Shown here in pieces: positions 1-6,047 of a stretch of 19,264 nucleotides of DNA (position 1 is the stretch's first letter; every line of letters starts with the position of its first letter). A program made the position numbers and the translations under genes. The notes beneath the pieces were generated by a model. That model worked only from the letters and a program-made list of their open reading frames with translations, was not told the origin of the DNA and searched no databases. Origin of the DNA: Clostridiales bacterium (lineage in GTDB: Bacteria > Bacillota_A > Clostridia > Saccharofermentanales > Saccharofermentanaceae); assembly GCA_017649745.1 (NCBI GenBank), contig JAGCGE010000150.1, forward strand, positions 1 to 19,264, given 5' to 3'.

Positions 1-170
1 GTGGCAAACAGAATGACAAGCCACAGGTCGAGCTGTCCGCTGGCAGCATGATAGGCTGCTGGTGTGACGACAAACTCAGAGGGCACGGGTACTACAGTGC
101 TCTCCAGCAACATTAGAAAGAGGATGGTACCGTAGTTGAGGTTACCTAATAGGGATGTGATAAAATTCAT
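1..170 (-). CDS. DedA-family membrane protein, N-terminal part (runs off the window)
   Basis: The first 56 residues are visible; the rest lies beyond position 1. They start MNFITSLLGNLNYGTILFLM and continue LLESTVVPVPSEFVVTPAAY. The E-S-x-x-x-P-x-P-S-E pattern after a hydrophobic stretch is characteristic of the DedA/SNARE-associated (PF09335) family of polytopic inner-membrane proteins, linked to lipid transport and membrane homeostasis. The wording is closest to Bacteroidota-type DedA proteins as I recall them, which is an inference. The ATG lies 6 bases after the stop of the tail-completion gene and has only a poor ribosome binding site (AAGAAA), unlike nearly every other gene here. By hand count GC is about 54% over 1-120 against about 36% over 181-300. 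DedA is not a normal phage head or tail gene, so this may be a moron, a host junction or an assembly join. Confidence 0.72.
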   Translation of the reverse strand, partial: MNFITSLLGNLNYGTILFLMLLESTVVPVPSEFVVTPAAYHAASGQLDLWLVILFA

Positions 171-176
171 CGTTTC

Positions 177-491
177 TTAATTTTTGTTTCCATACCAGTG
201 TAACGTAAAACGATCGTGATTCAATCCTTCTGAAACATAGTGAGTATTGAAACGTATCCCTGGTATGTTAGATACAGCTTCTACTATACTACTATCTGGA
301 TTTCGATCGATTACTATTATTTCATAAGCTATGGTTTGCTTGTAAACCATATTGTCAGCATGCTGATTAGTTATACTAGTTCTGGAATATCTTATGCAAG
401 GGTATACCATATTAGTATTAACCGGAGGTTGATAGTACACATTATTCGTAATTGTTCTTAACAATTGATCCAGATCAGCTCTGTTGGCCAT
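177..491 (-). CDS. Tail completion/terminator-like protein
   Basis: This 104-residue protein begins MANRADLDQLLRTI and contains YYQPPVNTNMVYPCIRY, then a beta-rich half with IAYEIIVIDRNPD and RFTLHWY. Size, position straight after a head-closure-like gene, and the YPCI-Y...V-D-R-x-P-D pattern fit the tail terminator/completion (gp17-like) proteins of HK97-type siphophages, which cap the tail tube where it joins the head. The start has an ideal site (AGGAGGT, 8 bases upstream) and overlaps the end of the preceding gene by 17 bases, suggesting translational coupling. The next gene in such a cassette is normally the major tail protein, but here a DedA-like gene follows. The assignment rests on pattern and context. 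Confidence 0.58.
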   Translation of the reverse strand: MANRADLDQLLRTITNNVYYQPPVNTNMVYPCIRYSRTSITNQHADNMVYKQTIAYEIIVIDRNPDSSIVEAVSNIPGIRFNTHYVSEGLNHDRFTLHWYGNKN

Positions 492-795
492 TGTACTTAC
501 CTCCTAACGTTAATAGTAATCTAGGGTATTGAACCTCTACATCAGTTACCTTCCATAGAGTACCCATAAATTCAACATACTTAATGTTTTGGAAATTCGA
601 GATGATGTACGGATCGGAGAGTATACTGATCTGATTGGAAATATTAAGTTCACCATTGACAGAGTTACTATCATTCCAGCGTCTAGTATTTCTTATAATA
701 TCACCAGTATATCTCTTTTCTGTAATCTCAGTATTCCAAACACTAAGATCGCCTTCTACGTCTTCACCATAGCCGATAACACCACACCATCTCAT
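475..795 (-). CDS. Head-closure / head-tail connector-like protein
   Basis: This 106-residue protein starts MRWCGVIGYGEDVEG and carries RYTGDIIRNTRRW, ISILSDPYI, YVEFMGTLWKVTDVEVQYP and LLLTLGGKYNG. The pattern (ITE-K-Y-GD...NTRRW...YVE-MG-WKVT-VEVQYPRL) matches, from memory, small proteins between the capsid and tail-terminator genes of clostridial phages, usually called head closure or stopper proteins. Such proteins seal the connector after packaging. The reading frame is open further upstream (to 846), but the ATG at 795 has GGAGG at a 9-base spacing and avoids overlap with the frameshifted capsid extension ending at 821. The leader GGAGGAAATTCAAA nearly repeats that of the terminase gene. 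Confidence 0.58.
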   Translation of the reverse strand: MRWCGVIGYGEDVEGDLSVWNTEITEKRYTGDIIRNTRRWNDSNSVNGELNISNQISILSDPYIISNFQNIKYVEFMGTLWKVTDVEVQYPRLLLTLGGKYNGQQS

Positions 796-820
796 TTTGA
801 ATTTCCTCCATTCTTGGACA

Positions 821-1222
821 TTAACCCTGACCGTTTTCTTCCTCACAAATGAGGCTCTTCAGATTAAACTGAACTGTTTCGGTCTGGTATCCGTCTGCAC
901 TCGCCACGACAGTAACTGTCTGCGAATCCTTGTCTCTAATACGAAGAACAATATCACCATCTGCATCCAGAGTAACAGGATTGGTAACCTTAACACTGAT
1001 AGTAGCACCAGTAACATTAGTAACCTCTGCATGAAGTGCAAGGTAGTTACCCTGCTGCTCCTCAGTCTTAGAAGAGAAACCGGTGTAATCTTCAACATAA
1101 TGAAGCGTACCAACGATTCCTCTTCCACTGATGGATACAGATTCCTGCAGGTCGTTAACATGCTTACCAAACAGATCGATAGAGTTATCAGTAATAGGTC
1201 TTACGACAAGCTTCAGCTGGGG
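821..1222 (-). CDS. C-terminal extension of the major capsid protein, reached by a -1 frameshift
   Basis: Read in the -1 frame relative to the capsid gene, this stretch is open to TAA at 821-823 and adds 132 residues after the shift, giving a product of about 747. It begins QLKLVVRPITDNSIDLFGK and continues with GIVGTLHYVEDYTGF, EEQQGNYLALHAEV, then the beta-strand-rich ISVKVTNPVTLDADGDIVLR and TVTVVASADGYQTETVQFNL. The last ~60 residues look like an Ig-like or BIG-type beta-sandwich. The frame has no ATG, GTG or TTG near its beginning and no ribosome binding site, so it cannot easily be an independent gene. Capsid and tail proteins extended with Ig-like domains by frameshifting are known in tailed phages; such domains decorate the surface and may bind host-associated glycans. 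Confidence 0.72.
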   Translation of the reverse strand, partial: PQLKLVVRPITDNSIDLFGKHVNDLQESVSISGRGIVGTLHYVEDYTGFSSKTEEQQGNYLALHAEVTNVTGATISVKVTNPVTLDADGDIVLRIRDKDSQTVTVVASADGYQTETVQFNLKSLICEEENGQG

Positions 1223-3063
1223 TTTTTAAAGGGTTCCATAGCGTCATGCATGGAAGGCTCTTCAGAAGCAGTTGTAGAACCTGCACGGAGTACGATAGCA
1301 GAGAAAGGCTTAACAAGTGCGCCAGAACATCTGGTCTCCAACAGGAACTTCTGCTGGTTGTAATCAATATCAAAATCATCAAAGAAATTGATCTCTCCAC
1401 CCTTATCTGCACCGCAATCGTAGTCAGCAAGGTTAACAATAACTGCATATACAGCCTTGTTATCTTTATCAGTAACGTTCTCCATCACAGGAACGGTAAC
1501 GATTTCTTTTACACGAAGAGCAGTTGCCAGCTCAGCCTCGGTCTTGTACAGCTTATGACCGATCTGATCCTCCAACAGAAGCATATCAGTAAGTACATCT
1601 TCCGTTGTAAACATAATAGGATTACCAGAACCGCGATAGTTCTTACGAGATTTGATTGCTGCTCTGATCATGTTCTTAGGGAGCACAGTTTCATCCTGCT
1701 GGTCACCTGCAACGGACCATCTGATGGTGAAGAGATCTGCGTCATTGATTACAGGAATGATTCTGGTAGCGTCAATATGGTCCTCATCAGAAGTGAGACG
1801 ACCGTCGCCAAACAGGACTGCTCTAGCAATTTCCTCATTCAGCATCATTCTCATCTCAACCTTAAGCCACTGCAGCACATCGAACTCAGTAATATCAACA
1901 AGATCATCGCGATCCATCTTCTGCTTCTTGTAAACTGTGGTAGGCTCGATCTTTCTCTTAAGCAGGCTGAATACCTCTTCCTTCTTAAGACTACCCTTAA
2001 TATAACCCTTTGCTCTTGCTGCATCTTCAGTGATGTCAGCAAACATCATCTTAACCCTACTGAATGGAATATGATGAATACCGCCGATTACCTTAGCAAC
2101 CCAGTCGGTATTTCTTCCGATGAACTCGGGAGGCATGTTAAGATTCTTAGCATCCGGGAACAGGTAATCAACATCCTGAATGCCATAGGTCTGAACTGCG
2201 GGGTCATCATGCTGCAAGCAGTTCTCCTCTGCAAAGTTCTTCCAACCTTCTTTAAGACTACCGAAACGCTTACCCAGTTCCATGATCTCGTTGAAATCAC
2301 TATGGGACAGGGTTGCTGCACCGGTGTAACCATCATCATATCTGTCGAAAGCATTATGCTTCATGTCTTCATCCTCCTCATCATCTTCTTCATTCTGCTG
2401 CGCATACAGTCCGAGCAGTGCATATACAGCTTCTTTCTGCTCCTCATTGAGAGTCTCAATTACATCGCCAAGTGTCTTTTCAGCCATATCTTTCTTTTCC
2501 TCCTTTTTATCTTCTTTTTCCTCAGGTTTTTCTTCCTTAGGCTGTTCTTTGGGTTCTTCCTCTTTTTCAGAGTGCTGAATATCATCATCGAAGTGATCAA
2601 ATACGGTAATATGTTCATTGTAGCATACTTCGATACCTTCTTCATCATCACTTCCATGAGATATAACAGCATCTATGTATGCTCCGGGATTAGCACCGGC
2701 ATATACCAAACTGACTTCTCTGATAGTTCCATGGAAAACATCACCATTTCTACTCTGCTTTAATCTATTAGCATAAATAGAAAGTGATGAAATATCACCA
2801 TGCATTACATCCTCTCTAGCCTGCCTTCCGGATTCGCTATCGTTGAAATATCCATAAGCGTATACTCCATCGTCACGATTCTCAAGAATAGCATGACCAA
2901 GAATATCACCAGGACTATTATGCTGGTGATTCCAGACAAGAGGAACTTTTGATCCGTCCTGGGTAGCAAAAGCATTCTTACGAATTGTTCTTCCGTCAGC
3001 ACACAGAAGATCATTTCTTGTTGCCCAGCCGCTAAAGTCGTATTTATCTACCACTTTGCCCAT
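1213..3063 (-). CDS. Prohead protease-major capsid protein fusion
   Basis: One 616-residue protein holds two phage functions. Residues 1-135 are an HK97-type (U35) prohead protease: GRTIRKNAF, the catalytic-type His in VWNHQH (His45/His47) and the Ser region ISSLSIYA (Ser92-95), then REVSLVYAGANPGA. Residues 137-192 are a Lys/Glu-rich linker that probably acts as a scaffold or delta-like segment; a helix (193-222) and an acidic run (224-233) follow. From MKHNAFDRYD (234) onward is the HK97-fold capsid, with RIIPVINDADLFTIRW, a Lys-rich probable E-loop segment and VKEIVTVPVMENVTD. AGGAG precedes the ATG, and the start overlaps the upstream coiled-coil gene by 16 bases. The protease should release the shell domain by self-cleavage. 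The normal stop is bypassed by a probable -1 frameshift. Confidence 0.88.
   Translation of the reverse strand: MGKVVDKYDFSGWATRNDLLCADGRTIRKNAFATQDGSKVPLVWNHQHNSPGDILGHAILENRDDGVYAYGYFNDSESGRQAREDVMHGDISSLSIYANRLKQSRNGDVFHGTIREVSLVYAGANPGAYIDAVISHGSDDEEGIEVCYNEHITVFDHFDDDIQHSEKEEEPKEQPKEEKPEEKEDKKEEKKDMAEKTLGDVIETLNEEQKEAVYALLGLYAQQNEEDDEEDEDMKHNAFDRYDDGYTGAATLSHSDFNEIMELGKRFGSLKEGWKNFAEENCLQHDDPAVQTYGIQDVDYLFPDAKNLNMPPEFIGRNTDWVAKVIGGIHHIPFSRVKMMFADITEDAARAKGYIKGSLKKEEVFSLLKRKIEPTTVYKKQKMDRDDLVDITEFDVLQWLKVEMRMMLNEEIARAVLFGDGRLTSDEDHIDATRIIPVINDADLFTIRWSVAGDQQDETVLPKNMIRAAIKSRKNYRGSGNPIMFTTEDVLTDMLLLEDQIGHKLYKTEAELATALRVKEIVTVPVMENVTDKDNKAVYAVIVNLADYDCGADKGGEINFFDDFDIDYNQQKFLLETRCSGALVKPFSAIVLRAGSTTASEEPSMHDAMEPFKNPS
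1219..1225 (-). promoter_or_regulatory. Probable -1 ribosomal slippery site, A AAC CCC
   Basis: Near the end of the capsid gene the message reads GAA CCC TTT AAA AAC CCC AGC TGA. The heptamer A-AAC-CCC fits the X-XXY-YYZ form. The -1 frame has a stop (TAA, 1226-1228) just upstream, and the zero frame stops at 1213-1215, so any shift must occur in the 13 bases between, exactly where this site lies. The -1 frame then stays open for 132 codons. I saw no strong stimulatory hairpin or internal ribosome binding site nearby; only a weak AGCT-containing palindrome follows. A one-base error in the A5C4 run would look the same. Confidence 0.6.
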
Positions 3064-3653
3064 TTCTTCTTCTCCTTCCCTTTGGATTTTGAAGCTTTTA
3101 CGTACTTCGATTCTGAAGTAATTTTATTATACTCTTTCTCGTAAGTAGATTTAGCATTTTCTCTAATCTCTTTATTAGTATTAGAGTGCAATTCTGCTGA
3201 CGATTTTGTATCTTTATTGTATTGCTCTTGAATAGCCGTACGTTTTGCTTCGTTTTCTTCTTTTAATTTAGCTATAACAGCTTTAATCTTAGGTATTGCT
3301 GTCTTCCTCTGAGCTTCTGGCATATGCTTAATAGCATTTTTAAGGCTATCTATTCTCCTACTCATAATTTCTTTGTGCTGTTCCATGGTACGAGTTTTTG
3401 CATCTGCTCTTTTCTCAGATTCTTTCTTATAACGTTCGTTCTCGGCTTCCAGATTTTTAGTTCTTTCTTCATTAATCTGGCTTTTAACATAGTCGACAAC
3501 TTTATGGCCTTCCTCGTTTAAAGTAACTTTTGGTTTGTCACCTTTAAGTTGTTTATGCTTCTCGTAATATTCATGTGCTTTTACCGGATCGTAATATTTA
3601 CTAGCATAATGATACAATTCATTAGAATATGTAGGAGTTCTATATTGCCACAT
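3048..3653 (-). CDS. Charged coiled-coil head protein, possible scaffold
   Basis: This 201-residue protein starts MWQYRTPTYSNELYHYASKY. Its N-terminus contains YYDPVKAHEYYEKHKQLKG, a motif I recall from clostridial phage proteins beside the portal gene. The remainder (about 60-195) is almost entirely helical and rich in Lys, Glu, Arg and Gln, with no hydrophobic core, and ends in a Lys-rich tail. Location between portal and protease-capsid, plus the coiled-coil character, suggests a scaffold or internal head protein. The ATG at 3653 follows AGGAGG by 8 bases; an upstream GTG at 3662 sits inside that binding site and is unlikely. The MW-Y start echoes the tagged family next door, but the HHG motif is absent. 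Function is not proven. Confidence 0.6.
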   Translation of the reverse strand: MWQYRTPTYSNELYHYASKYYDPVKAHEYYEKHKQLKGDKPKVTLNEEGHKVVDYVKSQINEERTKNLEAENERYKKESEKRADAKTRTMEQHKEIMSRRIDSLKNAIKHMPEAQRKTAIPKIKAVIAKLKEENEAKRTAIQEQYNKDTKSSAELHSNTNKEIRENAKSTYEKEYNKITSESKYVKASKSKGKEKKKWAKW

Positions 3654-3654
3654 A

Positions 3655-4965
3655 TCAGCCACCTCCTAACATATCTTCCAATTCTTTAATCTGTGCATCG
3701 ATACCTTCAATATCCTTGACATCTGAATCATAATCACCAGTTTCGGCATTATCCGCCTCAATATCTTGTGCAGCCATTTGTTCGGCGGACTGATTAAGAT
3801 TCTTATTACGAAGAACATCAGCATTAGGATCCTTAGAAGGTTTCATTCCTAATATTTGTCTTATCTCATTTGAAGTAGCTATCTCGTTTCTGGTGAACTT
3901 ATCTGCTATCTCAGAAATCTGAGACACTGGAACAAGTTTAAATGGATCTTTAAAGAAATATATAGTCTGTCTTTGAGTCCTGGCAGTTTTGGTTAAGAAT
4001 TTACGCTTATACTCATCAGCAATAGCCGAACAAATAGGTTCAATAGTCCTATTGTAATAGTTAAGCATAACCTCTTCTGGCGCAGTACCGTCCATAACAC
4101 CCTGAGTAATTCCAAATACAGAATATAACGTTTCTTGGAAATATTTAACCTGTTCCATAAACTTATTCTCTAACGGTCTATTGATCTGAACGATCTTTTC
4201 GCTGGCATCAATGTAAGCAATACCATACGGAGAGTTGGTAAGCTGATCCTCGATCTCTCTTCGCCTGTTATCAACTTGAATCTTCTTTGCAGCTGTCTTA
4301 ATAGTATAAGGTAGCTGAATGATTAGATTCAGTTTATTTGAGGTATTCTTTTCATCGACAATATCCATCAATGAAAGTTTCCTCATAAGCTTAGTAGCCA
4401 TCGAATTAGTTTCATTCATAACAATATAAAACGGATTCTCGATAATAGCAGTAGTAGCTTTTTCAACCACTAGTTCCTCTTTTCTACCAGTACGATCATT
4501 ATATACACGAATACGAACATGTCTAGGAAACCATTCCAATATCTGACAAACTCTCATGGATTCGATGTCATAAGATCCTGTCCTATTGGGATTAACAGTG
4601 GTATCAACAGGAAAAGATGCGATATAACCTTCGTCTAACATAGAAATCACTAGATCCTGAATATAAGCTCTAGAAGTCTGATCGATGTTAGCCTCTAACG
4701 TTAAACAATTGTTCAATCCACTGTCAATAATATCACTGAATCTGTCGTTTTCATCCAATCTGGCATGTAGAAATGTATTCGATGCTACATCCATTGCGAT
4801 CCGATTATAAACCGAACTAATTATAGAACGTTCATTACCTTTAGTTAAAGTAATACGATCTACATTTGCTCCACTTCCAGAATATAACGTAGGCTTGTAT
4901 ACAGTAGGATCCTTGTTCATAAACACGTTCCATGCGTGTGATAAGCGATCTGTGAATTTGCTCAT
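3655..4965 (-). CDS. Portal protein
   Basis: This 436-residue protein is in the size range of HK97/SPP1-type portals. The N-terminus has the usual amphipathic opening (FTDRLSHAWNVFMNKD), followed by SIISSVYNRIAMDVASNTFLH, which matches the portal pattern in which a hydroxyl-rich segment precedes I-x-x-D-x-A. The middle holds a beta-rich wing (LVISMLDEGYIASFPVD; ESMRVCQILEWFPRHVRIRVYND) and the C-terminal half contains a stem-like region with YFQETLYSVFGITQGVMDGTAPEEVMLNYYNRTIEPI and EIRQILGMKPSKDPNAD. Portals form the dodecameric DNA gate at one capsid vertex and dock terminase. The gene sits downstream of terminase and upstream of the capsid fusion, as expected. A GAAAGGA site precedes the ATG, and the previous gene ends one base before it. 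Confidence 0.87.
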   Translation of the reverse strand: MSKFTDRLSHAWNVFMNKDPTVYKPTLYSGSGANVDRITLTKGNERSIISSVYNRIAMDVASNTFLHARLDENDRFSDIIDSGLNNCLTLEANIDQTSRAYIQDLVISMLDEGYIASFPVDTTVNPNRTGSYDIESMRVCQILEWFPRHVRIRVYNDRTGRKEELVVEKATTAIIENPFYIVMNETNSMATKLMRKLSLMDIVDEKNTSNKLNLIIQLPYTIKTAAKKIQVDNRRREIEDQLTNSPYGIAYIDASEKIVQINRPLENKFMEQVKYFQETLYSVFGITQGVMDGTAPEEVMLNYYNRTIEPICSAIADEYKRKFLTKTARTQRQTIYFFKDPFKLVPVSQISEIADKFTRNEIATSNEIRQILGMKPSKDPNADVLRNKNLNQSAEQMAAQDIEADNAETGDYDSDVKDIEGIDAQIKELEDMLGGG

Positions 4966-4966
4966 T

Positions 4967-5413
4967 TTACTTTCCTTTCTGTCCAGTTGTGTATTTCTTG
5001 ATTATCGGAGCTAAATCTTTGTAGATATCTTTACCGAACTTAGTAATTTTTCCAGAATTTTCAGCAACTTTAGCGGCAGCTACTAAACCGCCAGCTATAG
5101 CTGCACCGGCAAGAACCAACTTAGATTTTTCGATCAAATCATTGTCAGCATTTCTAACACGTCTCACTAATTCTCTATGTCTAGCTAATTTTTCGAGTTC
5201 CGAATCAGACATAGCCATCAGTTCTTTATTAGTTTTACCGATGCCTTTGTATCTTTTGCTTTCAAATTTGGATTTACCATTATTTTTTTGATTCCTTTGC
5301 TTTCCTAAAGCCGTTCTAGTACCGTCTGGATTCTGGTATCTACGTACTCCCCATTTCTGACCCTTTACACCGTGATGGCTTAAGTAATCTGGGTAAATAT
5401 AACACCACTCCAC
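4967..5413 (-). CDS. HHG-tag protein with one hydrophobic helix (copy 5)
   Basis: With a GTG start at 5413 the product has 148 residues and opens MEWCYIYPDYLSHHGVKGQK, almost identical to the tag of the gene at 9218-9799 (MSEWCYIYPDYLSHHGIKGQ). The tag continues WGVRRYQNPDG. A basic region (35-60) follows, then a helical charged region (60-95), a small-residue hydrophobic helix (about 98-116, LVLAGAAIAGGLVAAA) and a Lys-rich end. The frame is open to 5428, but the GTG at 5413 best aligns with the paralogue and starts one base after the SLOG gene's stop; GTG at 5425 is an alternative. Probably a head-associated protein encoded immediately before the portal. Function unknown. Confidence 0.72.
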   Translation of the reverse strand: MEWCYIYPDYLSHHGVKGQKWGVRRYQNPDGTRTALGKQRNQKNNGKSKFESKRYKGIGKTNKELMAMSDSELEKLARHRELVRRVRNADNDLIEKSKLVLAGAAIAGGLVAAAKVAENSGKITKFGKDIYKDLAPIIKKYTTGQKGK

Positions 5414-5414
5414 G

Positions 5415-6035
5415 TTAAAGTTCACCACCTTTCAACTTGAAATAGTCTACCCATTTGTCGTATTTAGGTCCATTACCACTTAATTGATAGACTTTTACAT
5501 CTTTGTTCTGCTCTATTAGTCGATCAATATTTCTTCTGGTGGCGCTACTTCCTTCATCTAGTATAATTGCCAAACCATGTTCTGAGACTTCAGACATTGC
5601 TATGTCCTTCTTGGCAAGCCATTCTTTTGTAAACTCCTCAAATTCTGGTGCATCTATGGCATTTGTTTTCCATTTTGAATTTGCACTATATCGAACTTGC
5701 TTTCCCGGTCCGTAAACCTCTACATAGTTGTAATCTTTGCTCTTAAGGTAATCTTGGACTTGCCTATCTATACCAGGAGCATCGCCAACTACAATTTTTT
5801 GTTTACTTCTTATGGCTTTGTCAATCTCTTTTCTAACAGCTTTTGGCAATTTCTTTCGTTGATACTTGCCACCTTCTTCTGTTGTTTTACTTGAACCGGA
5901 AATGAACAAAGGACCAGTTCTATAACGAATTTTTCCTTCTTCAGTCCTAGTACGATCATAATTCTGATAACGTCTTACTCCCCATTTTTGTCCTTTGATT
6001 CCATGGTGACATAAGTAAGTACTAAAATACCACAA
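5415..6035 (-). CDS. HHG-tag protein fused to a SLOG-type nucleotide-binding domain
   Basis: The 206-residue product opens MWYFSTYLCHHGIKGQKWGV (tag, residues 1-35), then switches to a Rossmann-like domain. LFISGSS (43-49) is the first strand and loop, IVVGDAPGID (81-90) is a strong match to the SLOG (SMF/DprA-LOG, YspA/DUF2493-like) nucleotide-binding signature, followed by YVEVYGPGKQVRYSAN. GLAIILDEGSSATRRNI (about 154-170) and VKVYQL complete the sheet. SLOG domains bind nucleotides or nucleotide-derived signals; some are enzymes such as LOG, others sensors such as in ThsA. The start is TTG at 6035 behind AGGAGGTGATA. It is the only tagged paralogue here with a recognisable globular domain and without a membrane-like helix. 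Its ligand and role are unknown. Confidence 0.76.
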   Translation of the reverse strand: MWYFSTYLCHHGIKGQKWGVRRYQNYDRTRTEEGKIRYRTGPLFISGSSKTTEEGGKYQRKKLPKAVRKEIDKAIRSKQKIVVGDAPGIDRQVQDYLKSKDYNYVEVYGPGKQVRYSANSKWKTNAIDAPEFEEFTKEWLAKKDIAMSEVSEHGLAIILDEGSSATRRNIDRLIEQNKDVKVYQLSGNGPKYDKWVDYFKLKGGEL

Positions 6036-6047
6036 AATATCACCTCC

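Noticed and set aside
859..1170. A 103-codon minus-strand frame beginning with ATG after the capsid gene
   Set aside because: The composition (Leu/Arg/Val runs) is not protein-like, and the neighbouring frame encodes a much better beta-rich protein continuous with the capsid.
797..1363. A 188-codon open frame on the plus strand
   Set aside because: It is antisense to the capsid extension and has no binding site or recognisable pattern.
2363..2578. A Ser-rich open frame on the plus strand
   Set aside because: It is the reverse complement of the acidic and Lys/Glu-rich linker of the capsid fusion.
1246..2763. A 505-codon open frame on the plus strand
   Set aside because: It lies exactly opposite the protease-capsid fusion. 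The protein is Ile/Leu/Phe-rich low complexity without motifs or a ribosome binding site; it is the reverse shadow of the capsid gene.
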